Below the pieces are notes generated by a model. That model searched no databases, was not told where the DNA came from, and saw only the letters and a program-made list of their open reading frames with translations. Shown here in pieces: positions 35,613 through 43,255 of a DNA stretch of 64,000 bases. A program made the position numbers and the translations under genes. Each line of letters starts with the position of its first letter. The stretch's first letter is position 1. Origin of the DNA: Oscillospiraceae bacterium (lineage in GTDB: Bacteria > Bacillota > Clostridia > Saccharofermentanales > Saccharofermentanaceae). The stretch lies in assembly GCA_902775565.1 (NCBI GenBank), contig CACYMP010000007.1, positions 1 through 64,000 of the forward strand. Reading direction: 5' to 3'.

Positions 35613-37232
35613 CTACGTATTTGTATAATACAGCTCATCTGTACTGTCTATATAGAAATAGGCAGAGCCATCTTGCATAGATACACTATGGCGCAACCGT
35701 TGCCAGCTGCCGTTATGGTAGCCATAGTATACTCCTCCGCCATCACTACAAATAAATACCCTATGGCCGTTATAAGATTTATCCCAGCCGCCTGGCACCT
35801 CACTACAACCACTCGGCAATGCGGGGGTAGTACTCGGTGTCGGCCTTGTGGTAGTAGTCGTTGTTGTAGGTTTAGTAGTTGTTGTAGTAGTTGTCTCCTC
35901 TGACTTCGGGGTCGATTCAGTAGGAGCGCTGGTTGTTGCCGGCGGAATAAGTGATTCAGTCGCATCCACTTCAGTATAGTAGGTAGAACCGTCTGTTCTC
36001 AAAAATTTATAAATTCTTGTAATTCCGGAAGATTCATTTTTCCGTGTTAATTCTATCCAACCACCATCATCATATCCTAAGTAGGAAGCACCTTTGCGGC
36101 ATATAAAACTATTGCCTGAGCCGCTCTCTTTTCCCCAGACATTACTATATTTTGAGTAACCTGCAGGCATCTCAGGACCGTATGATGTCGGCTTTGTAGT
36201 TTCAGATGCAGATTCCGGAGTAGATTCGGCAGATGATTCCGTCACCTTGGGAGTCGGCTTCTTTGTCGGTGTAGGCTTAGGTGTTGATGTAGCCTTAGGC
36301 TTCGGAGTCGGCGTAGATGTCGGCTTGACAGTAGTCGACTCAGTTGTTTCCGTAGTGGTCGTTGTAGCCTCCGTAGTTGTTGTGGTGGTTGCCTCAGTAG
36401 TGGTAGTTGTAGCCTCAGTAGTTGGTGCAGCCGTTGTAGTTGCAGCCGTCGTTGCTTCCGTCTCGGGAGCGGCCGCTTTCTTATTTACTGCCTCACCTTT
36501 CCAGTTGTTGGCATCGCAGACACGCTTGGAAAGAGCCTTGTCCTCTGCGATCCTGTTTGCTGCAAATTTAGGGAGCTGTTCCTCTGTAACTGTGTTGAGC
36601 GAGAATGCTACGCTGTCTTCTTTTCTGTCGAAATACAGATAGACCTTGATCTCCTGTCCCGATTCGACCATGGCAGTCTTGGTCTCGCCAGTCTCAGGGT
36701 TTGTAGCAGACACTTCGACTTTTCCGTCAGTAATAATGAGCGCTTCCCTGCCGTCTGCCGCATCATAGTAGACCATGCCGGATGTACCTCTGATACCTGC
36801 GGTCATGGTGGATGTCTTTATCTCGAATTTCTCGTCGGACTTAAGCTTCTCGGTTACATTGAAAAACACTGCGCCCTTGGTCAGCTTGAGTTCTAACTGC
36901 TTGTTCTTTTTCATGAACTCGGCGCGGCTCTCGTTCTGGAGCGTGATTATCTTCGTGTTGTCCAGACCGACTGATGCAAGCCCGTCAGCACCGGTACTCA
37001 GTGCATCACCGGACTGGAACCTGAGGTTGTTCGAAACAGGTTTAACAGAGCCCTTTGAATCCTCGAGGTTGACCACGCCTTCAATGCGCAGCAGTCTCAT
37101 GGTCGTTGCCGTATAACCTTTTCCGGCAAACACGATACAGAGCACGGCGGCAACAATAACAGCCAACGCACCTGCAACGATAATGATCTTAGTTGTTTTG
37201 GAAAACTTCTTAAAAACATCTGTTAGAGCCAT
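35613..37232 (-). CDS. FecR-domain surface protein with Thr-rich linkers and two C-terminal repeat modules
   Basis: The protein has 539 residues, started at MALTDVFKKF after GAGGGGG. One membrane helix (about 16-37) is followed by an external FecR domain (about 42-200: GVVNLEDSKG, LELKLTKGAVFFNV, TAGIRGTSG). Then comes a helical piece, a long Thr/Pro/Lys linker (about 255-345), a 77-residue module, a second Thr-rich linker, and a second module of about 70 residues at the C-terminus. The two modules are clearly related to each other. It follows a sigma factor gene by 105 bases with no terminator between. FecR proteins can regulate sigma factors; that link is inference here. Confidence 0.85.
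   Translation of the reverse strand: MALTDVFKKFSKTTKIIIVAGALAVIVAAVLCIVFAGKGYTATTMRLLRIEGVVNLEDSKGSVKPVSNNLRFQSGDALSTGADGLASVGLDNTKIITLQNESRAEFMKKNKQLELKLTKGAVFFNVTEKLKSDEKFEIKTSTMTAGIRGTSGMVYYDAADGREALIITDGKVEVSATNPETGETKTAMVESGQEIKVYLYFDRKEDSVAFSLNTVTEEQLPKFAANRIAEDKALSKRVCDANNWKGEAVNKKAAAPETEATTAATTTAAPTTEATTTTTEATTTTTTEATTTTTETTESTTVKPTSTPTPKPKATSTPKPTPTKKPTPKVTESSAESTPESASETTKPTSYGPEMPAGYSKYSNVWGKESGSGNSFICRKGASYLGYDDGGWIELTRKNESSGITRIYKFLRTDGSTYYTEVDATESLIPPATTSAPTESTPKSEETTTTTTTKPTTTTTTTRPTPSTTPALPSGCSEVPGGWDKSYNGHRVFICSDGGGVYYGYHNGSWQRLRHSVSMQDGSAYFYIDSTDELYYTNT
35616..36182 (-). repeat. Two related protein modules in the FecR-domain gene
   Basis: Module A is encoded at about 35946-36182 and module B at about 35616-35827. 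Shared elements in order are PxMPxGxS / PxLPxGxS, WxK, FIC, GYxxGxWxxL and DGSxYxxxxDxTExL. Each is joined by a Thr-rich linker. I know no family name for this module. Confidence 0.75.
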
Positions 37233-37337
37233 ATAGATCCCCCTCTGGTTTGTGTACTCCAACAAACCATATTAGAATATCATAATGAGAATCTGAATGG
37301 TAGATGTTTTTGAAAATTTATGTATTTTTTGTTTTGC

Positions 37338-38171
37338 TTACGCAGCTCTGGGGCCGGTTAAGGCCCACTTGAGCTTTTTGTAAGCACTGTGGAGGATTGA
37401 ATTTACATGCTGTCTGCTGTTAAGGCCAATAATGGAGGCAACTTCATCATCTGAATGGAACTCACCATCCTTGAGGCCATACTTGCACTTGATGACAGCA
37501 GCCTCTCTTTCTGAAAGGCTTGTCTCTATCAAGTGAAGCAGTACTTCCATGTTGTACTGGCTTTCAATGAGCTCTTCAAAAGCTGCACCTTCATCAACAA
37601 CCATCTCAATGAAATCAGAGTCTTCATCAACTGTTGATCTGTTGAGTGACAAAACACTTGTTGTTGCCTTGTCAGTATCAAGGTAGCTTTTAACATCTTC
37701 AGCATCCATATCACACTTCTTAGCAAGCTCTTCAATAGATGCCTGGTCTTCTCCACCAAACCTGCCAAGGTCAGACTTCTGGATCTTCTTTATCTTGGCA
37801 ATCTTTGCCTTGGTGTCTGAAGACAGATGGAATAAGCTCCTGCAATCATTTACATAATCATGGAGTTCATGAGAGAGGATGGTTGAGATGTAGTTGACAA
37901 AATCTGCCTTTGCAGGGTCATAATTACCCATGTTCCTGAGGATGACAGCCCAGGCTTCATCAAAGAGGTCATCTTCATTGAAAACAGCATTTGAGAATTT
38001 TCTGTATTTTCCAACAAAGATGCTTACAACTCTGTTGACCTGATCAAGCCATTCCTTGAAAAGATCTTCAGTCTCTTCTTCTGTAAGCTGAGCATCACTG
38101 GAGATGAAATTTGAAGTGTGCATTAACCTGACCTGCTCGCGCAGGCTGAAATCAGAGTATCTAATTGTCAT
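37338..38171 (-). CDS. Sigma-70 family RNA polymerase sigma factor (non-ECF, with regions 2, 3 and 4)
   Basis: The protein has 277 residues; AAAGGA precedes the ATG. Region 2 is at about 45-105 (NEDDLFDEAWAVILRN, NYDPAKADFVNYISTILSHELHDYV), a region-3-like helix-turn-helix at about 140-160 (ASIEELAKKCDMDAEDVKSYL), and region 4 at about 210-270 (LSEREAAVIKCKYGL, DDEVASIIGLNSRQHVNSIL). With a region 3 it is closer to group 3 (SigF/SigB-like) than to ECF factors. The acidic insert at about 165-195 between regions 3 and 4 is unusual. It is upstream of, and probably co-transcribed with, the FecR-domain gene. No RsbW/SpoIIAB-like anti-sigma gene is adjacent. Confidence 0.88.
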   Translation of the reverse strand: MTIRYSDFSLREQVRLMHTSNFISSDAQLTEEETEDLFKEWLDQVNRVVSIFVGKYRKFSNAVFNEDDLFDEAWAVILRNMGNYDPAKADFVNYISTILSHELHDYVNDCRSLFHLSSDTKAKIAKIKKIQKSDLGRFGGEDQASIEELAKKCDMDAEDVKSYLDTDKATTSVLSLNRSTVDEDSDFIEMVVDEGAAFEELIESQYNMEVLLHLIETSLSEREAAVIKCKYGLKDGEFHSDDEVASIIGLNSRQHVNSILHSAYKKLKWALTGPRAA

Positions 38172-38532
38172 TCAGATTCCTTTCCCCGATACCCGGGTCA
38201 CCAAAAACTAATCTTCCAAACACTTAATGGTGTGGTCTGAGCCGTTTGTCAACAAAATCCCTTAAATTTGCGGCGATCACTTCTTGAGGGCATAATATCC
38301 CCACAATTTAATTTGATTGTGAGAGGAATAATAGCAAACCGCGCATCCGTTTGTAAAGAATTTTTATGTTACAAAACCGGGATGTACAAAAACTGTCCTA
38401 TTAATCGATCTGAAAGCCTATTCTAATCAGAATTGTAATATCTTTTCCGTTTATTCAGAATCCCTCAAATCTTCTTTGGTGTAATATTGAATTATCAGTT
38501 TTAACCAGGCCGCATCAACGGAGGTAACCTCA
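38172..38532. other. 361-base divergent intergenic region
   Basis: This gap separates the sigma factor gene (minus) from the MBL operon (plus). It holds the palindrome-containing 10-mer ATACCCGGGT (38189-38198), a possible minus-strand -35 (TTGACA, about 38246-38251 complement) with a poor -10, and a dyad CACAAT-N8-ATTGTG (38302-38321). I see no ORF, RNA gene or terminator in it. Confidence 0.5.
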
Positions 38533-38589
38533 ATGAACGCCGCAAAAACTCCCGCTCCGAGAAAACAGAACTACGTCTACTATGTCTGA
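38533..38589 (+). CDS. 18-codon leader ORF, translationally coupled to the MBL gene
   Basis: ATG at 38533 follows a near-perfect ribosome binding site (GGAGGTAACCTCA). It encodes MNAAKTPAPRKQNYVYYV and stops at TGA 38587-38589. The start of the MBL-fold gene (38582) lies inside its last codons, in another frame, and has no ribosome binding site of its own. Translation of the larger gene therefore probably depends on ribosomes finishing this short ORF. Whether the peptide itself matters is unknown. Confidence 0.6.
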   Translation: MNAAKTPAPRKQNYVYYV

Positions 38590-39367
38590 CGGCAAGATCT
38601 CTTTAACATGGCTCGGACAGATGGGTCTTCTGATAAAGACCGATAGCACAAGCCTTTGTGTTGATTATTTCGCGAGTCCGATGGAAGGAAGGCTCATTGC
38701 TCCTCCGGTTCCTGCCGGCGGACTAAAGGGCATTGACGCTTTCGTCGGAACTCACGATCACATCGACCACATCGATCATGATGCGTGGAAGATATGGGCA
38801 AAGAACAATCCCGATGCTAAGTTCATCTTCCCCCGCAAACACATGGAATCAGTGCTTAAAGACGGTATCACAAAAGAAAACGCGATAGGTCTAAACGACG
38901 GTGAATCTTATCAGATCGGCGACGTAACGATACACGCCATTCCCGCATCACACGAGTTTCTTGACCGTGATGAAAACGGCTTATTCCCTTACCTGCAGTA
39001 CGTGATCGAAGCAGGCGGGATAAGGATACATCACGCGGGCGATACAGTAAGATATGAAGGAATGCTCGGCAAGATAAAGCAATTCGGAAAGATCGATGTG
39101 CAGCTGCTGCCTATAAACGGACGCGATGCCAAACGCTACAGGCAGAACTGGATTGGCAACATGACTTATCAGGAAGCTGCCGACCTTGCAGGCGATGTCA
39201 TGCCTTCGCTGGTCATCCCGGGGCACTGGGATATGTTTGAGATCAACGGTGAGGACCCTGTTCTTTTCGCTGATTATATCGAAGCGAAATACGGCAAAAA
39301 GATCGAATGCAGAATACCAAAGATAATGGAAGAAATAATCATAGAAAAGAGGAACGGCAATGGATAA
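38582..39367 (+). CDS. Metallo-beta-lactamase-fold hydrolase (UlaG-like)
   Basis: The protein has 261 residues. The metal site HxHxDH reads THDHIDHIDHDAW near 57-69, followed by PASHEF, HHAGDTVRYEG and PGHWDMFEING, all expected for a UlaG/YtnP-type MBL-fold metal-dependent hydrolase. UlaG opens a lactone of ascorbate phosphate, but many relatives have other substrates and none is evident. The start codon lacks a ribosome binding site and is coupled to a leader ORF. It overlaps the next gene by eight bases. Confidence 0.88.
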   Translation: MSDGKISLTWLGQMGLLIKTDSTSLCVDYFASPMEGRLIAPPVPAGGLKGIDAFVGTHDHIDHIDHDAWKIWAKNNPDAKFIFPRKHMESVLKDGITKENAIGLNDGESYQIGDVTIHAIPASHEFLDRDENGLFPYLQYVIEAGGIRIHHAGDTVRYEGMLGKIKQFGKIDVQLLPINGRDAKRYRQNWIGNMTYQEAADLAGDVMPSLVIPGHWDMFEINGEDPVLFADYIEAKYGKKIECRIPKIMEEIIIEKRNGNG

Positions 39368-39992
39368 GAAACTCAAAGTGCTGCTTCTGAACGGAAGCCC
39401 GAGGAAAGACGGAAACACCGCTCTTGCTCTTCACGAAATGGAAAAGATCTTCGAGCAGTCGGGTGTTGAATATGAGACTGTCCAGATCGGGAAAATGGAC
39501 GTCAGAGGCTGTGTTGCCTGCGGATCATGCTCGCAGACAGGCAAGTGCGTTTTTAATGATATCGTAAACGAGATCGCCGTCAAATTCGAAGAGGCCGACG
39601 GCCTCGTGATAGGATCTCCCGTCTATTACGGTTCTGCCAACGGCACGCTCATGTCCGCTCTTCAGAGGCTCTTCTACAGCACGCATTTCGATAAGAGCTT
39701 CAAGGTCGGAGCAAGCGTAGCCAGCGCCAGAAGATCAGGATGCACCGCTACCTTCGATGAGCTGAACAAGTTCTTCACCATCAGCAATATGCCCGTTGCC
39801 TCAAGCCAGTACTGGAACAACTTCTACGGAAGAGAACCCGTCGAAGGCAGGCCGGATGAAGAAGGTCTTCAGGTAATGCGAGTACTTGCAAGGAATATGG
39901 TGTTCCTTATGAGGAGCATCGCATCAGGCAAAGAGCAGGCGGGCCTTCCCGGCGGCGAAGAGGACCGCGTCTGGACAAATTTCATGAAATAA
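39360..39992 (+). CDS. NADPH-dependent FMN reductase / flavodoxin-like protein
   Basis: The protein has 210 residues with a flavodoxin fold: the phosphate-binding loop LLNGSPRKDGNTALAL, and GSPVYYGSANGTLMSALQRL, as in the NAD(P)H-dependent FMN reductase family. A Cys cluster VRGCVACGSCSQTGKCVF (near 49-64) resembles the Fe-S ligands of iron-sulfur flavoproteins. It likely binds FMN and passes electrons from NAD(P)H. It overlaps the MBL gene by eight bases, and the hydroxyacid dehydrogenase gene follows nine bases later. Confidence 0.88.
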   Translation: MDKKLKVLLLNGSPRKDGNTALALHEMEKIFEQSGVEYETVQIGKMDVRGCVACGSCSQTGKCVFNDIVNEIAVKFEEADGLVIGSPVYYGSANGTLMSALQRLFYSTHFDKSFKVGASVASARRSGCTATFDELNKFFTISNMPVASSQYWNNFYGREPVEGRPDEEGLQVMRVLARNMVFLMRSIASGKEQAGLPGGEEDRVWTNFMK

Positions 39993-40001
39993 CTGAACAA
40001 A

Positions 40002-40961
40002 ATGAAGATAGTCGTATTAACAAAAGGATTGAAAGAAAGACACAGGAAGCTGATCTGCGATACCGCCAAAAAAGCAAATGCCGAGGTGTGTTATGCAGAG
40101 TCTGAAGACGCTTTTCCCGAAGGGTTTGAAAGCCCTGACATCATATACGGATTCGGCGTTAAGACAGCGAAAACGGACCCGGCTCTCAAGTGGCTGTGCG
40201 TACCTTCCGCAGGCGTCGATTATCTTATGGGTCCTGATTCGTTCGCAAATCCCGAATGCATACTGACCAATTCCGCCGGCGCATACGGCGTATCAATAGC
40301 AGAACACATCATCGCGGTCTCACTCATGATGATGAGACGCATAACCGAATTCTATCTGAGTTCGAGCAACGGCGAATGGGACTCTCCAAAGGCCCAGAAG
40401 TCCTTGAAAAACAGCAGGATAACGGTCTTAGGGACCGGTGATATCGGATGCACTTTCGCAAGGAGAGCCAAGTCATTTGAGCCGTCTTCCCTCATCGGTA
40501 TATGCAGGAGCGGAGTATGCAGCGAATCTGTTTTCGACAGGATATATAAGATCGAGGATCTCGAAAAGATCCTCCCTTCAACTGACCTTCTGGTAATGAG
40601 TCTTCCGGCAACCTCCGAGACCTTGAATATCCTTTCGCGAGAGAGGATCGGGCTTCTCCCCGAAGGCGCTTATATCGTCAATGTCGGAAGGGGTTCCGCG
40701 ATCGACGAGGACGCACTGGCAGACAGCCTTGAAAGCGGCAGATTAGGCGGCGCCGCGCTCGATGTTTTCAAGACCGAACCGCTTCCTTCTGACAGCAGGC
40801 TCTGGCATACGAAGGGGCTTCTCATCACGCCGCATGTTGCCGGAAATCTCACGGTCGAATATACGATGGATAAGAATGTGGAGATGTTCTGCGAAGACCT
40901 TGCAGCCTATGCTCAGGGACTTCCCATGAAGCATGTCGTCGACAGAAAAAGAGGATACTGA
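40002..40961 (+). CDS. D-2-hydroxyacid dehydrogenase (NAD-binding)
   Basis: The protein has 319 residues. The nucleotide-binding motif is TVLGTGDIGCTFARRAK near 141. The catalytic Arg lies in VNVGRGSAIDEDAL, the Glu in FKTEPLPSD and the His in ITPHVAGN, in the usual order. These enzymes reduce 2-keto acids to D-2-hydroxyacids. It is the third gene of the MBL operon and is followed by an SDR remnant with a retained ribosome binding site. Confidence 0.93.
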   Translation: MKIVVLTKGLKERHRKLICDTAKKANAEVCYAESEDAFPEGFESPDIIYGFGVKTAKTDPALKWLCVPSAGVDYLMGPDSFANPECILTNSAGAYGVSIAEHIIAVSLMMMRRITEFYLSSSNGEWDSPKAQKSLKNSRITVLGTGDIGCTFARRAKSFEPSSLIGICRSGVCSESVFDRIYKIEDLEKILPSTDLLVMSLPATSETLNILSRERIGLLPEGAYIVNVGRGSAIDEDALADSLESGRLGGAALDVFKTEPLPSDSRLWHTKGLLITPHVAGNLTVEYTMDKNVEMFCEDLAAYAQGLPMKHVVDRKRGY

Positions 40962-40962
40962 T

Positions 40963-41042
40963 ATGGCAAACGTAATGGTTACCGGAACGTGAATATCTTT
41001 GCCGTACACCCGGGATGGATAAGAACAGATTACCCGTTCTGA
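40963..41042 (+). pseudogene. Remnant of a short-chain dehydrogenase/reductase gene
   Basis: GAGGAT precedes an ATG whose first nine codons (MANVMVTGT) match the N-terminal TGxxxGxG beta-strand of an SDR and then stop at 40990-40992. In another frame, from 40986, the sequence reads NVNIFAVHPGWIRTDYPF and stops at 41040. HPGxxRTD is the conserved C-terminal motif of SDR enzymes. The simplest reading is an internal deletion that removed about 150 codons and shifted the frame. Confidence 0.65.
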
Positions 41043-41130
41043 TAACCGCTTGCACTTCAAATTCCGAACATTTTCCTGATTTTTATTGTATTATCAAAGG
41101 CTGACAGACAGTTCCGATGACGGAGGCAAT

Positions 41131-41742
41131 ATGGATCACAAAGAGAGAATGCTGGCAAATCTTCCCTACAAAGCCTGGCTTGACGGCCTGAGCGAGGAGC
41201 GCCTCGAAAACAAAAAGAAGATATTTGAATATAACCATTTAGAGCCCGGTAATAACGAAAAGAAGGACAGACTCATCAAGTCCATTCTCGGTAAGACCGG
41301 CGAATATATTAATATCGAACAGCCTTTCTACTGCGATTACGGATACAACATCGAGATCGGAGAGAACTTTTTCGCGAACTACAATTTCACTGTTCTTGAT
41401 GTCGGCAAAGTCAGGATAGGCGCAAATGCCCAGTTCGGTCCGGGCGTATCCATCTATACCGCAGGCCATCCTCTCCATCCTGATTCGCGCAATTCAGGTT
41501 ATGAATACGGCATAGACATAACGATCGGCGACAACGTATGGATCGGCGGCAGCACCTGCATCATGCCGGGAGTAACCATCGGCAACAACGTCGTTATCGG
41601 TGCCGGGAGCGTGGTAACCAAGGACATTCCCGATGATGTCATCGCAGCCGGCAATCCGGCAAGAGTAATCAGAAAGATCACCGAAGAAGACAGGGATTAC
41701 TATTATAAAGACAGAAAGTTTGACGTTGACGACTATAAGTAA
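41131..41742 (+). CDS. Sugar O-acetyltransferase (maltose/galactoside acetyltransferase family)
   Basis: The protein has 203 residues, started at MDHKERMLA five bases after GGAGG. The N-terminal Mac domain (LANLPYKAWLDGLSEERLENKKKIFEYN) is followed by a left-handed beta-helix of hexapeptide repeats. The active-site His is in YTAGHPLHPDSRN, and the C-terminal NPARVIRKI is typical. It transfers acetyl from acetyl-CoA to a sugar hydroxyl. Whether it is the Maa or LacA type cannot be told. Confidence 0.93.
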   Translation: MDHKERMLANLPYKAWLDGLSEERLENKKKIFEYNHLEPGNNEKKDRLIKSILGKTGEYINIEQPFYCDYGYNIEIGENFFANYNFTVLDVGKVRIGANAQFGPGVSIYTAGHPLHPDSRNSGYEYGIDITIGDNVWIGGSTCIMPGVTIGNNVVIGAGSVVTKDIPDDVIAAGNPARVIRKITEEDRDYYYKDRKFDVDDYK

Positions 41743-41757
41743 TATTTGAGGTCAGTA

Positions 41758-42261
41758 ATGAATAAGAAAGCTATCGTAAAAGATCTGGCAGCGGCCGTTA
41801 TGGCATCATGCTGCATCTTCTCTCTTTGCTCATGCAGCTTCTCACCGGCAACGGAATCAAGCGTCAAAGCGAGCGTGGCAAGAGCAAGGATCGACGTCAG
41901 GATCCATAACCAGATAAAGGATATGATCGGTATCGACATAGATGACGAATACATCGAAAGTGCCGAAACTATATCCGATTTCTACAGCGAGGCCGCTTTG
42001 GGAAAGATCAAGATTACCGTAAACAGCGGCAAGGAAACGGATCTGCAGAAATATCTTGAGGGAAAGCTCGGATATTTTCAAAACATAAGTGCCGGTTATA
42101 TCCCTGTCACCCAGCAGCATCAGTATGCTGATGAACTGAGGCAGATGACTTCGATAAAATACACGCAGACGGTTAAAACAAGTACGGACGGCTCCTCTGT
42201 AACCATCTACATTTATATGGGAATGACGGGCACCAAAACTTATCTGTACATTTTCGGATAA
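41758..42261 (+). CDS. Small putative lipoprotein
   Basis: The protein has 167 residues, started at MNKKAIVKD six bases after GAGG; a TTG at 41746 is less likely. The signal peptide ends in a lipobox (SLCSC). The mature part has a helical start and ends in strands rich in Thr and Tyr (VTIYIYMGMTGTKTYLYIF). I do not know the family. The next gene, an L,D-transpeptidase, starts three bases after its stop, which suggests a cell-wall role. Confidence 0.7.
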   Translation: MNKKAIVKDLAAAVMASCCIFSLCSCSFSPATESSVKASVARARIDVRIHNQIKDMIGIDIDDEYIESAETISDFYSEAALGKIKITVNSGKETDLQKYLEGKLGYFQNISAGYIPVTQQHQYADELRQMTSIKYTQTVKTSTDGSSVTIYIYMGMTGTKTYLYIFG

Positions 42262-42264
42262 AAC

Positions 42265-43215
42265 ATGAACCGCTTAAAGATAAGAGTCATTGCAATACTG
42301 GCAGCAGCATGCATCATTCCGGGCATTGCTTCATGCAGCGCGACAAAACCCTCCGTCCCGTCTGACACTGGCGAGACTTTTACCGCATCGGAAAGCAGCG
42401 CAGCGTCTTCAATTGAAACTGAAACAGAAACGGAAACTGAAACTGAAACGGAGACAGAGGCCATGACCGAGACAGAGACTGAGACTACTCCGGAAGAGAC
42501 AACGACGGCAGAGACAGAAACTACAGCCAAGGCAACCGCGACACCCAAGCCCACAACCAAGGCAACCTCAAAAGCAACGGTCAAGAATCAGTCTCCCAAG
42601 TGGGTTCGTTCCCTTTCGCAGGCGAAGAACACCAATAACAAACAGCTTATCATCGTCGCCGCAACAGGCATGAACAGCACGACCGCTAAGGTCTCCATGC
42701 ACGAGCGCGACTCAAAAGGCAACTGGATCCAGATCCTCTCGGTCAACGGTTATGTCGGCAAATACGGGCTGGTCAAGGACAGCGAACGCAAAGAGGGCTG
42801 CAACAGAACACCTATAGGCGCTTACGTTATCGATAAAGCCTTCGGCATTGCATCAGATCCCGGATGTGCCATCCCCTACACAAAAGTAACCAAAGATCTT
42901 TACTGGTCAGGTGACCAGCGCAAAGGTATGCACTACAACAAGATGGTAAGCATCAAAGACCTGCCCGGCCTCGACAAGAAAAACAGCGAACACCTTATCG
43001 ATTACAAACAGGCTTATCAGTACTGCCTCAACATCGGTTTCAACAAAAAGTGCGTGACAGGCAAAGGCTCTGCTATCTTCCTTCACTGCAACAGTTCAAG
43101 GAAATACACGGCAGGCTGCGTCTCGATCCCGAAGAGCAGCATGCTCAAGATAATGAAGCGCGTCAAACCGAACTGCGTAGTCGTGATAAACACGAAGGCA
43201 AAACTCGGAGCATAA
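42265..43215 (+). CDS. L,D-transpeptidase (YkuD-like) lipoprotein
   Basis: The protein has 316 residues. The signal peptide ends with IASC as lipobox. A Glu-Thr repeat (ET)n at about 51-72 and a further Thr/Lys/Pro linker to about 110 are followed by a YkuD domain. Its active site reads FLHCNSSRKYTAGCVSIP with catalytic Cys near residue 285 and the His earlier in the motif; TPIGAYVID is the usual upstream element. Such enzymes make 3-3 peptidoglycan cross-links or attach proteins to the wall. The linker would let the lipid-anchored domain reach the wall. Confidence 0.9.
   Translation: MNRLKIRVIAILAAACIIPGIASCSATKPSVPSDTGETFTASESSAASSIETETETETETETETEAMTETETETTPEETTTAETETTAKATATPKPTTKATSKATVKNQSPKWVRSLSQAKNTNNKQLIIVAATGMNSTTAKVSMHERDSKGNWIQILSVNGYVGKYGLVKDSERKEGCNRTPIGAYVIDKAFGIASDPGCAIPYTKVTKDLYWSGDQRKGMHYNKMVSIKDLPGLDKKNSEHLIDYKQAYQYCLNIGFNKKCVTGKGSAIFLHCNSSRKYTAGCVSIPKSSMLKIMKRVKPNCVVVINTKAKLGA
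42415..42486 (+). repeat. Degenerate hexamer repeat (GAAACN)n coding for Glu-Thr
   Basis: About eleven GAAACN/GAGACN units in a row encode ETETET in the transpeptidase linker, with one break (GCCATG). Such a repeat can change length by slippage in whole codons without breaking the frame. Confidence 0.8.
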
Positions 43216-43220
43216 AAAAA

Positions 43221-43250
43221 GGCCCGGAACCGGGCCTTCCTTTTGATTTT
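43221..43250. terminator. Terminator after the transpeptidase gene
   Basis: A perfect 7-bp stem (GGCCCGG/CCGGGCC) with an AA loop is flanked by A7 and a T-rich tail, between convergent genes, so it may act both ways. Confidence 0.85.
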
Positions 43251-43255
43251 TCTTC

